From Scenedesmus sp. ARA3 (taxonomy: Eukaryota > Chlorophyta > Chlorophyceae > Sphaeropleales > Scenedesmaceae), in assembly GCA_004335835.1 (NCBI GenBank), contig RWJK01001932.1:61209-125208 (forward strand): a stretch of DNA of 64,000 bases, given 5' to 3'. Made by a program: the position numbers and the translations under genes. Numbering within the stretch: the stretch's first letter is position 1; each line of letters opens with the position of its first letter. The notes beneath the pieces were generated by a model, which did not search any database, had not been told where the DNA came from, and worked only from the letters and a program-made list of their open reading frames with translations. Shown here piece after piece: positions 23,219 to 33,530 of this stretch.

Positions 23219-24904
23219 TACGGCTGCAGCGCTGTGGAGGCTGCAGCGATGCTGACGCTGCTGCAAGCCACACTACTGCGGGCAGCTGGGCCTGAGGACG
23301 CCAGGTTTGCGCCCATCGTGCAGCTGAACGTGTTTCTTGCAGGACTGAGCAGTTCAGCTCGTGAGGCAGCAGCAGCTGTGCTGCTGCAGCCCGTGCTCAC
23401 GCAGCTGCTGCCAGCATGCCTTGCAGCTGAGAAAGCTGCAGCTGCCAGCAGCAATACCGCGACGCAGCAGGTGCCAGGCTCTGCAGGACAGGCGGGCGCT
23501 GACGCAGCAGCAGCTAGCACTACCGCACAGCAGCAGGCGCCAGTAGCACAGGTGCTGCACCTAACATGCGTGACAGGAGCTCTGCTTGCATTGCTCAACA
23601 CAGGTGGGCGCCAACAGCCCTGCTGATACACATACAGCGTCAATCTCCAGTGATGTGCATGTGATGGTGCCGTCTTGCAACTGCACCTGCACAAAATAGG
23701 CTGATTTGTGGTGTGCTGTGCTGTGCTGTGGTGTGCTGTGCTGTGCTGTGCTGTGCTGTGCTGTGCTGTGCTGTGCTGTGCTGTGCCGGCTTCAAGATAC
23801 TTGCTGCGCCAGCAGGAGCGCATAGCAGGTGGCAGCAATCTCCTCCTGCAGCAAGCATGCCCTTGCACAATGACCATCAGGTGCATAGCCAGCTGCTCAC
23901 TGTAATGCTGGCTGGCTGTTGTGGCGCTGCAGGTGCTGCTGCAGCCCAGCTGCAGCAAGCATACGCCAGCCACCCGCAGCAGGTGTGCCGCAGCTTGGAG
24001 GCAGCGCTGCGCTTCACGCTGCAGGGGCCCAACAACCAAACACGAGCACAACAACCTGCGCTCGTGACCGCGCGGTGGTTTGTCGCAGCGGCATGCACCT
24101 GTGGGAGCTGGCAGCCTGGCAGCAGCAGCAGTGCTGGCCCAGCTTCGTGCAGCCCTGCAGCCAAGCAGTTGTTCTCGCTGCTGGTGACGTGCCTGAAAGC
24201 TGCCGGCCAGCAGGTTGACAGTAGCAGCAGCAGCAGCGGCAGTGACAGCGGCAGCAACAACAGCAGCAGCAGCAGAGGTAGCGACAGCCGCACTTGTACC
24301 ACTGACAACAGGGCTTATTCGGCGGCCTTCGCCAGCGCTGTTGATAGCCAGCAGCTGTGCTGCTACGTGGTGTCGGCCAGCCAAGAAGTTGAGGGCTCGC
24401 TGCAGCTGCTGCTGCGTGGCCGCTGCCTGTCGCAGTTGTCCGCTGCTGTGCTTGCGGAGCGCCGTGCTGCAGCGCAGTGGGCTGCAGCTGTTGAGCAGCA
24501 AGGTGACGGCCAAGCAGCGACTGCTGCAACAGCAGAAGTTGCAGCGATGGGGAGCAGCCACCAACAAGATCTGGCTACGGTGTTCAAGCTGGCAGTTGAT
24601 GCGTGCATGGCCAGCTTGGCTGCTGCAAATCTGCAGCTGCCGGGTGATGCGGCAGCTGCTGCCAAGGCGCTAGCAAAGCTGCAGCAGCAGGGCCAGGCAC
24701 TGCAGCAGCAGCTACAGCCGTACCTAGCTCTGCCACAGCAGCAGGCGCAGCAGCAGCAAGGCAGCAATGCGTTGGAGCCCAGTACCAGCAAAGGTGACGG
24801 CTCTGGCACCAGCAAACAGCAACCTCAGGGGCAGACACCCCAGGAGCACAAGCAAGAGGAGGGGCAGCACACGCAGCAGCATAGCCAACCACAGCAGCCC
24901 GACT

Positions 24905-24947
<43 letters not shown>

Positions 24948-25332
24948 CAATGACTCACACAGCGGCGGCAGCAGCAGGCGGCAATGTCAGCAGCAAAGGG
25001 AACAACAGCAACAGGACGGCAGCAAACAGCAGCAGCAGCAGCAGCAGGTTCTTCATGGCCAGCAGGCTGAGCAGCTGGCCCTGGCGCTGCAGCAGTCTGG
25101 AGATGCCATATGTGTGCAGCTGCCTGCGCCCTACTGGTGCTGCAACCCCGACTGCAGCAACGTGCAGGAGTGCAGCGAGCTTGCGCTAGTGTCCCGCAAG
25201 GGCAGCAGGTGCTCTGGTTGCGCCACTGCGCGCTTCTGCAGCAAGTCCTGCCAACAGCAGTGCTGGAAAGGGCAGCACGCACCAGTGTGCAAGAGCATCG
25301 CCTTAGCAAACAAGGGCCAGCAGAGGGGGTAG
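21482..25332 (+). CDS. MYND-finger protein, copy 1, with one frameshift
   Basis: First of four tandem paralogues. Exons: 21482-21661, 21862-22102, 22333-23603, 23933-25332. Function unknown; MYND fingers usually bind proline-rich partners. Exon 1 has the family motif APDLAYL. Exon 2 is a helical block (ELVQQHS to QETG). Exon 3 has a polyglutamine run, AACVRI and RLAWAVLRC, and ELGIGWLQHSELR. Exon 4 has YASHPQQVC, Ser- and Gln-rich stretches and the C-terminal MYND finger (CCNPDC, then CSGC, FCSKSC, H and C in the usual order). In exon 3 the interval between CVRI and RLAWAV is 89 bp, one short of the multiple of three needed, and the exon phases fail by the same amount, so there is a one-base lesion around 22620-22690. 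It may be a real mutation or an assembly error; a 35-bp intron in this interval would also restore the frame but is unlikely. Confidence 0.65.
22396..22520 (+). repeat. (CAG)n polyglutamine tract
   Basis: About 40 codons, almost all CAG, inside exon 3 of MYND copy 1. The same place in copies 3 and 4 has only about 8 and 6 glutamine codons, and copy 2 has a mixed Pro/Gln stretch, so the tract has expanded in this copy. Confidence 0.9.
23704..23787 (+). repeat. (GTGCT)n pentanucleotide repeat in intron
   Basis: About 16 copies of a 5-bp unit (GTGCT, with a few GTGGT) lie in the third intron of MYND copy 1. Confidence 0.9.
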
Positions 25333-26453
25333 CGCATGATGGCCTCCAAGTGCTGGCAGGCATGCTGCACACTACAGAGCCTGAGAGGATGCTTGGCCAA
25401 CGTTGATGACGTTTGATGGAACAGGCGGTTGTCAGAAATAGGGGGGTTGTCAGAAATAGGGGGGTGGCAAAAGAGCCTGGAGGGCGGGGTGGGTGCAGGT
25501 CAGGGGGAGGGCCCCTGACGACGGTCGGGCACACCAATGTCTCAGGTGTTTTTTGGGTGCTGGAAGCCGCTTCTCCTGAGCAGAAGCAGAGCATAATGTC
25601 TCGAGTTTCACAGCTTGCAGCCATGCCATGGCACCATGGCACCATGGCATGGTGGCGAGCGGCCCATCTAGACATGTAAGTGAGCAATAACATGCACTGT
25701 GCTTTTGAAAAAGCGTCTGTTTAGTAAAAAAAATCCACACCTACCAGGTGCTAGCTGCTGCCGGCATGTCAAAGCTACACTGCTGACAGTGCAAGTGGAC
25801 GTGCCCATCAGCAGGCATGCTGGCCAGTTCGCTTGCTGATGGCATCAGGCAGCAGAATACAAACAATAACATTGACTGTGCCATCTCAAAGCGTGTTGCA
25901 GCGCGGAGTTCTTGCGGAAACACGTGCAGTAAGGTTGACAGCAGAAACACATGACGTCCCCATAGCTGCTCAGCAGAACCGCATGTTACCCGTCGCAAAC
26001 GCCTTGAAGGCGAAGTCATCCGCAAGCGTTCGTGGTTTATTGGTTACTACCTGGGTACACCTGACGTGTGCTCGGCCACCCGCAAACATGTCAGTAGCTG
26101 TCACAGCATTTTGAAAGTCGAGCAGGGGCCCCCTAGGGTTCTCGAGCCATGCTGAGCACTGCTTAGTGAGCATCACTCCTTTGTCAGGGAGATAGTTCAG
26201 CTTCACTTCGCTGCCAGCACCTCACCTGGTTGCCTGGACTGCAGCAAGCAGGCTACCAGCTGACCCAGTCACTCCCACTGAGTGGGCTCACTTTGATGTC
26301 AGCACGTTGTGCACTGGCAGTGCGCAGCACAGCCCAGGTTCATGGCTCAACGCTAGCTCAAGGTACAGCAGCCACATCAGCAACAGACGTGGCAGTGATC
26401 ACACCACCAGCAGCACCAGCACCAGTACCAGCAGCAGCAGCAGTAGCAGCAGT
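25333..26453. other. Spacer between MYND copies 1 and 2
   Basis: The first 70 bases are the 3' flank shared with copy 2 (GGCAGGCATGCTGCACACTACA). Near 25421-25465 the unit GTTGTCAGAAATAGGGGG occurs twice. At 25621-25655 CCATGGCA-type palindromic units repeat three times. The last 150 bases before the start codon hold CAG/CAC repeats. No gene was recognised. Confidence 0.5.
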
Positions 26454-29400
26454 ATGAGCAGCACAAGTAGGAGCGACCCAGCCATGCAGATGCAGCTCGG
26501 CTACTGCACAGTCACTGTGGTGGAGCCGCTGCAGTTGCTGGCCACAGCCCCAGACCTGGCATACTTGAAGGACGCCGCGGTGTTGATCAAAGAGCTGCAT
26601 GACTTCCTCAATGCTGCTAAGGGCGCAACACCAGAAGGCAGCAATACGACAGCACTCATGCAGGTGCGTGTGAAGCATTTGTTGCGCCTGGATTGCCCAG
26701 CTGCACACCAACAGCAGCTCACTGGCCCTGCAGGCTGTGCAGAAGCACACCCAGTGTAGCATGCTGCTGGTGGACTGACAGCGTTTCCCTGCACAGCAGC
26801 AGTACATATGCTTCCATCTTGTGGCCGTGCACTGCCTTCCAGGAACTGGTGCAGCAGCACAGCATCGCCAAACTGCTGGCACAGGCTTGCAGCAGGGCGC
26901 TGCAGCTGATGCTGAGGGCCACCAGCAAGGAAAGGAGCAAGCCCGCGCTACTTAGGAGCTACGTGCAGCTGCAGCAGCTGCTACCTTCTTTCTTGCGCGT
27001 GTGGGCCGGCTGCACGGCCCACCTGCCAAAAGCAGAAGAAGCAGCAATGATCCAGCTGGTGCTGCAGCAGCTGCAGGAGACAGGTGAGGCGCAGCCATAA
27101 CAGCAGCATCGCCTGCTGTATTGGCTGAACACACTGTCCATCATGTGCAACTGACAATCCGCGGTGCACCTCCTTTGCAGGCAGCAACGCACCGGTGGCC
27201 AACAGAAGTTCAGTTCCAAGCACCAGCGTCATGGTGTCTACTAGTTTCTGGGCTTGACGACAACCCCTGGGTGTTCTTGCTGCCTGTCTTCTGCGCTGCC
27301 GGCAGACATATTCCCAACATTCCTGGCAGCATGTCAGCGCGACACGGCTTGGCTAGAGCGGCAGCTGCTGCTGCAGCACACCAGGCAGAAACAGCCGCCG
27401 CCGCCGCAGCAGCAGCGGCAGCGCACAAGCAAGCAGTCAGGCAAGAAGCAGCGGCATGCGCCAGGCGGGCTCACTGAACCTCAGGCAGACGCGGCAGCGT
27501 GTGTCAGGATCCATGCGTACCTCCGGCTGTTTATGATGCTGGCTGCCAGCTCGGTGTTTGAGTGGTTGGCTGGCCCGCTCGCTGCCCACATGGAGCTGTG
27601 CCTGCGGCTAGCCTGGGCAGTGCTGCGCTGCCAGGATTCCTGCAGGGACACACACGGCAGCAGCACCCCCTACCGCACTGCAGAGGAGGGTGCCAAGGGT
27701 GCACTGAGAACGGCCACTGAGGTGGCCTTGACCTGGGCAGACATGCTGGCGCAGCAGTTTGCCTACAACGCGCAGCACGAGAAGCAGCTGCCGCAGCTGG
27801 CAGATGCCTCAGCAAGTGATGCACTGTACTGCCTTCTGCTGGCAAACCTGGCGCAGCATGTGATGGCGCTGCACGAGAAAGTAGAAAAGCAGGGCGGGGG
27901 GTGCGTGGCGCTGCCGGAGCAGCACCACAGGCTGCTGCTGCAGGAGCTGGGCATTGGATGGCTGCAGCACAGCGAGCTGCGCAAGCACACCATGAGGTGG
28001 GTGGGCATGGCTGCAGCAGCCACAGCGCTGAGGCATCACATGAATATTGCAGCAACGCATTGCGATACTGACGCCAGCGGCAGCAGCAGCAGCAGCAGCG
28101 TGACTGTGCTGGCGCCCTCAGCAGCAGCAGCAGCAGCAGCAGCTGCTTGCAGTCACCGAAGCTGTAGCAGCATGGATGCGGCAGCGCTGCTGACGCTGCT
28201 GCAGGCTGCGCTGCTGCGGGGCGCTGATTCTGAAGGCAACTGGTTCAGCAGCATGCTGCAGCTTATAAAGCTCCTCCTTAAACGGCTCAGCAGCTCAGCA
28301 CGTGAGGCAGCAGCAGCTGTGCTGCTGCAGCCCCTGCTCACGCAGCTGCTGCCTGCGAGCCTGGCAGCTGACAACACCGCCGCGCAAGCAGCAGCTGCTA
28401 GCGAAAATTCAGTAACGCAGCAGGCGCAGGACAGGCCGTAGCCAGCAGCACAGGCGGGCGCTGATGCTGCAGCAGCCAGCACTTGCGCACCACAGAAGGA
28501 GCCACCAGCTGAGTGGGTGCCACACCTTACCCATGCAACAGGAGCTGTGCACGTGCTGCTTGGCACAGGTGGGCAGCAACAGCACTGTGGCGGCTAGTTT
28601 GGCTATGTGCTGCTGCTCATGTCATGTTGCCTGGCCTACTTGCCCCTTGAAATCGCTTGGCCTGCGGCGCCTGCACACTGCTCGGTGCTGCTGTGCTGTG
28701 CTTTGCTGTGAATGCAGCTTGATGTGCTTGCAGCATGTCAGGTATTTCAGTCTTCAGCAGCTGATCCGTGTGTTGAGCAGGCATTGCGTGTGGTACAGCC
28801 CTTGCATAATGCATGCCCCACACTTTGCTGCAGCCGCCCAGCTGCAACAAGCATACGCCAGCCACCCGCAGCAGGTGTGCCAGAGCCTGGAGGCAGCACT
28901 GCGCTCCACGCTGCAGGCACAGCACACAGTGCAAGGCAGCGCTGAAAGAAACGTAATGCTTGCCAAATCCGCATGCACCTGCGTGAGCAGCAGCAGCAGC
29001 AGCAGCAGCAGTGCGGGGCCAGCTGTGAGCAGCGCTGCAGCCAAGCAGCTGTTTGCGCTGCTGGTGACGTGCCTGACAGCAGCTGGTCAGCTTGTTGACA
29101 GCAGCAGCAGCTGCAGCAGCAGCAGTGGTAACGGCGGCGTCGCTGCTGACACTGTCTCGCTAGCAAGTAGCGCGACCGCTGCTCTGAACAGCATGCAGCT
29201 GTGCTGCCAGCTGGCATCAGCCAGCCAGCACATAGAAGGCTCACTGCAGCTGCTGCTGCGTGGCCGGTGCCTGTCACAGTATGCCAGATCTGCACTGCTG
29301 CTGCAGCAGCAGCTGCAGGATGCAGCACAGCAGGATGCAGCAGCTGAGCTGCAGCGCTGCAGCCAAGTGGACACTGCAGGGCTGCAGCTGCTGCAGCCAA

Positions 29401-29741
29401 GTGGAGACTGCAGGGCGATCAAACACTGCAGCGGCAGCAGAAGTTGCAGCAGCAGCAAAAGCTGCGGCATCGTCCACCAGCAAGCTGGCAGAGTATGCTG
29501 GAGCCAAGAAGGCAATGGTTGATCTGTGCATTGGCAGCTTGGCTGCTGCAGGCTTGCAGCTGCCGGGTGATGCAGCGGCTGCTGATGAGGCATTGGCAGA
29601 GCTGCAGCAGCAGGGCCAGGCGCTGCAGGAGCAGCTACAGCCGTACCTGGACCCAGCACAGCCGCGGGCACAGCAGCAGCAGGCAGGCTTTGTGGTATAT
29701 CCCGCCATCGTCAGCAGTGGTGGCGGCTCTTGCAGCAGCAC

Positions 29742-29782
<41 letters not shown>

Positions 29783-30066
29783 CTTTGCACAGCCAGCCGC
29801 ATGAGCAGCTGGCCCAGGCGCTGCAGCAGTTTGGAGATGCTATTTGTGTGCAGCTGCCTGCTCCCTACTGGTGCTGCAACCCCGCCTGCAGCAACGTGGC
29901 GGAGTGCAGCGAGCTTGCGCTGGTGTCCCGCAAGGGCAGCAGGTGCTCTGGCTGCGCCACTGCGCGCTTCTGCAGCAAGGCCTGCCAGCAGCACAGCTGG
30001 AAAGGGCAGCACGCGCCGGTGTGCAAGCGCATCGCCACGGCACGCAAGGTTCGGCAGCAGGAGTAG
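26454..30066 (+). pseudogene. MYND-finger protein, copy 2, probable pseudogene
   Basis: Same layout as the other copies. Exons: 26454-26663, 26843-27083, 27306-28568, 28834-30066. The APDLAYL exon, the helical exon 2 of exactly 241 bp, AACVRI and RLAWAVLRC, ELGIGWLQHSELR and the complete C-terminal MYND finger are all present. Two lesions interrupt it. An in-frame TAG at 28439-28441 has family-like sequence continuing in the same frame after it (QAGADAAAAST). A 34-bp tandem duplication (CAGCCAAGTGG at 29360 and 29394) shifts the frame; ignoring one unit restores the family sequence up to the finger. The exon 4 acceptor has also moved, with loss of a GCGCTG unit, but keeps phase. It could be a recent pseudogene or could be expressed as a truncated protein ending before the finger. 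Confidence 0.75.
29360..29427 (+). repeat. 34-bp tandem duplication causing a frameshift
   Basis: The unit starting GCAGCCAAGTGGACACTGCA occurs twice, 34 bp apart, differing mainly by one base (ACACTG and AGACTG). Copies 1 and 3 of the family do not show a doubled unit at this place. 34 is one more than a multiple of three. Confidence 0.88.
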
Positions 30067-30162
30067 CGCTTGACGGCCACTGCATGCTGGCAGGCATGCT
30101 GCACACTACACCGAGTCAGAGAGCACCAGAGTGCAAGCGCATTGCCACAGCACGCAAGGCGT
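30018..30162 (+). repeat. Duplicated 3' end of MYND copy 2
   Basis: The last coding bases (TGCAAGCGCATCGCCACGGC, coding CKRIATARK) recur about 110 bp downstream at 30130-30160, followed there by a TAA. The second unit lies beyond the stop codon. Confidence 0.85.
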
Positions 30163-31265
30163 AACAGCACCAGCAGCACAGGTGTGGTAAGCATGCTGCA
30201 CAGCATGCATATCCGTTCCGATCTTTCGCATGGCATGCAGGCGTGCTGCAAGGCATGCAGATTGGTGCCATAGCCATGGCTTGATAGGTAACGTGACGAT
30301 GGTTGAAACTGGTCAAGCGGGGGCTTTGTTTCAAGGCCTCTGTTGTGCCAGTTTGTGGGGGCCGGGTTGTGTGTGTCAGTTGCTCGGGTGGGGCTGTGCC
30401 CGCACCCCAGTACTAGTGCACTGGTGATGCCGTTAATGCCGTTAAGATATGTCAGCCCGGCAACCAACACTTTTCAGCCAGTGCTTGATAGTTTGGCATC
30501 AAGTACTGTTTTATGGTGGCTGCTCAAGACCTGTCACGCATCTGTCACACCAGCTGGCCAGTTATGGCAACGTGAAGTTCATGCTAACAGTCAGCAAAGC
30601 GGCATCATGCGGCATGCTGACCAGGTGGCCGCCAGCTGACGGCTGTACTGCTGCCCTGTCTTGTTTTGCTGAATCAATCTGAACTATCGATCCGAAAATA
30701 TTCCGACGTACGTTGTTTCCACGCAGTCACCAGCGCATGACGCGGTGCAAATCCAGCCATGCTGCAGGTCTGCTGCAGTCAGGACAGTCCAGAGGGTGAC
30801 CCTGGATCCAAAGCGCCAGGCGGCCGAACAAACACACACGCACACAGCTCACGCCTACTTGAAGCAAGCCAACTTTTCATCCATATAATACCGAAGCCGG
30901 CAGGCGTTCTTTCAGGGGGTGCACGAGTGAATACTGGCACACACTTGCCTGCACTCAAAAGGCGGGATGGGTTGCACCCAGCTGGGTATGGTACAAACGT
31001 AGCATCTGCATTTTGCAACAAATCAACACAGCTTGCAAGCAGACAGCCATGCTGGCATAGCAACCTGCTGTATGTGGCAGGCACAGTAAGGCACAGCTGC
31101 CAGTGCTGCTGCTTTGGTTTGCTTGCATCCCAACTGCACAGCAGGGCCCCCACCTGCCAGCAGCAGCAGCTTCAAACTGCTAGTAATTTTGAGCTCCAGA
31201 ATTCGCCTTGATCACACAAGAAGGATGTTTGCAGGAAACTGTGTAGAATACTAGTCCTCAACAAA

Positions 31266-31835
31266 CTCTGTGCAGCCACACTAGCTGCACGCGCGCAGCA
31301 GCTGCCGGTGGGCCTGAAGCGGTGTTGCACACTATGTAACAGATATGACAGTTGAAACTGTATGTGCAGCGCACAGCGCCAAGCAGCAGAGCGCAACNGC
31401 AGCGGCAGGGCACTTGGCACACCAGAACTGCAGTGCCTGATCAGCCAGCAAGGGAAGCCCAGAAGTATTACATTACACATCAAAACATGTTGCAGGCAGC
31501 AGCACCCACAGCAACACTCTACAGCNNNNNNNNNNNNNNNNNNNNNNNNNNNNNNNNNNNNNNNNNNNNNNNNNNCTCTGTGCAGCCACACTAGCTGCAC
31601 GCGCGCAGCAGCTGCCGGTGGGCCTGAAGCGGTGTTGCACACTATGTAACAGATATGACAGTTGAAACTGTATGTGCAGCGCACAGCGCCAAGCAGCAGA
31701 GCGCAACAGCAGCGGCAGGGCACTTGGCACACCAGAACTGCAGTNCCTGATCAGCCAGCAAGGGAAGCCCAGAAGTATTACATTACACATCAAAACATGT
31801 TGCAGGCAGCAGCACCCACAGCAACACTCTACAGC
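31266..31835. repeat. 260-bp direct repeat around an N gap, probable false duplication
   Basis: 31266-31525 and 31576-31835 are the same sequence, separated by exactly 50 N. The only differences are single n calls at 31398 and 31745, each opposite a called base. This is what two contig ends with an unmerged overlap look like, so the true locus probably has one copy and no gap. Confidence 0.88.
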
Positions 31836-31951
31836 GCAAGTTAACATATGTAACAGTCGAGGTCGGGGCACTTCAGGGCAACGTGTTTTTAGCTCTTTTT
31901 TTGCAGTACACTGTGCCACTGCTAACAGCTCAAATTGATTTAGATTCGTCG

Positions 31952-32013
31952 TTGAAAGCTTGACATTTATATGTAGGCCACTTGTTCGCTACGTTTGTAC
32001 CATGCCCAGCTGA
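31952..32013 (+). repeat. 62-bp dispersed repeat, copy 1
   Basis: Identical to 46146-46207. A related 24-base inverted version with one mismatch (CAGCTGGG.ATGGTACAAACG) lies at about 30979-31003, roughly 1 kb upstream. The pattern could mark part of a dispersed element, but no coding capacity or complete terminal repeats were seen. Confidence 0.8.
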
Positions 32014-32634
32014 CCGTATGTAGCACCAGGCTGGTGGCCTTGCACTGCACTTGATCAGCACTTTGCAAAATGCCTTTGATGTACGTTTGATGTAGCCAGC
32101 ATTCGTATGCTTTCGCTCTTGGCTGGTGTCACCAGCAGGTTGCTTAGTTCAGGAGATACGAGGAAGCCCGATTAGTCAGTGACTGGACTCACAACTAATG
32201 AGACAATGTTGAACAGACAACGCTAATTAACTGTTTGTTCTCAAACCATCGCCTTGCGCTTGAAAGATCGGCGTATGATGCCAGCACGGCTGCAAGCCCA
32301 GAAGCCGTGCTGAACATCACTCACCGTCAATCTGCGGTTCTACCGTCACTGCATTATATTTCCGTGCTTAATGTCAAGTAACAGCTACGACAAGCAGCGT
32401 CGCACCCCTGCAGCTCGAGTGAGTGTCGTCACCCCATGCCGATACAGCACCTGCTTGCCATGACAGATTCAAGCACATTGGCAGCTTTCAGTGCTTGATG
32501 CTGCCACAGGGCTCGACACAGCCAGGCAACGCTCTGAGAGGCCCACTACCACACCAACAAAGGCAGCAGCAGCAGGAGCAGCAGCAGCAGCAGCATAAGC
32601 AGCGGTAGTGGGAGCATCGCCCAACCAAGCACTC

Positions 32635-33497
32635 ATGCATCTACAGTCTGACAACGCCGCGGCCCGAGTAGTGACGCTGCTGCAGAGGCTCATTGCGGCT
32701 CCAGACCTGGCCTATCTGCAGGAGGCCGGGTCAACAATCCACACACTGCGGGACTTTGTCACTAAGGCGGGGTCTCGACCTGGCACCAGTGACACGCCAG
32801 AAGTCCTGAAGGTGTGTTATAACTGTTACAACTGTAACTTGCGCCTGTAGCGTTGCTTGGAGACTGACAGCCTCCCACCTGCCCTGCGCAATGTGCTGAA
32901 GCATGCACATCGCAGCAGGCTGCTTGCATGACACCGCAGCAGCAGCGCCAGGCCGTCTGTTGTGTGCTGCTGCACTGCCTTGCAGGAGCTTGTGCAGCAG
33001 CACAGCCTCTTCAAGCTGCTGGCACAGGCCAGCAGCCGGGCGCTGCAGCTGCTGCTGAGGGCCACCAGCAAGGAGCAGCGCAAGCCTGGGCTGCTCAACA
33101 GTTTTGCACAGCTGCAGCAGCTGCTGCCATCGGCCCTCGGCGCCTGGCTGAGTTTATCGGGTTACCTGCCTGCAGCAGAGCAGGCCGCGGTGCTCGAGAG
33201 TGCAGTGCAGCAGATGCAAGAAACAGGTGAGCAGCAGCACAACAATCGACTTGCGCACTTTGTTGGATGGTTGCACGTCAACCTGACAACTTCACCGGGA
33301 GCTGAATTACACTGAGCACCTGTCAGCTGATGGTGCATGGTGTGTGCTTGTGTTTCTTCAGATGGCTTAGGCCTTTCCTTTGGCGTTTTCTTTGGCTGTG
33401 TTTTGTGCCACCCGCAGACATTATACACACCTTCGAAGCAGCATGTGAGCGCGACACAGTGTGGCTGGAGCAGCAGCTGTTGCTGCAGAACACTAGG

Positions 33498-33530
<33 letters not shown>

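Larger units (their letters stand above)
30067..32634. other. Spacer between MYND copies 2 and 3, with an assembly gap
   Basis: No gene was recognised. The region holds a short inverted match (30978-31003 against 31988-32012), the N gap with its flanking 260-bp repeat, and the 62-bp repeat at 31952-32013. The last 80 bases before the next start are CAG-rich. Confidence 0.5.

Noticed and set aside
23218..24567. Long minus-strand open frame rich in Ala and Ser
   Set aside because: It is a shadow of CAG-rich plus-strand MYND exons; CTG/TGC/GCT reading gives long stop-free frames.
28439..28441. TAG read as an amino acid (altered genetic code)
   Set aside because: Other genes here end in TAG and TGA, and the locus also has a frameshift; a pseudogene explains it.
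31266..31835. Long terminal repeats of a retrotransposon
   Set aside because: The copies are identical and separated only by 50 N, which points to unmerged contig ends.
30978..32012. Complete transposon bounded by inverted repeats
   Set aside because: The inverted match is only about 24 bases with one mismatch, has no target-site duplication and no coding sequence inside, and spans an assembly gap.
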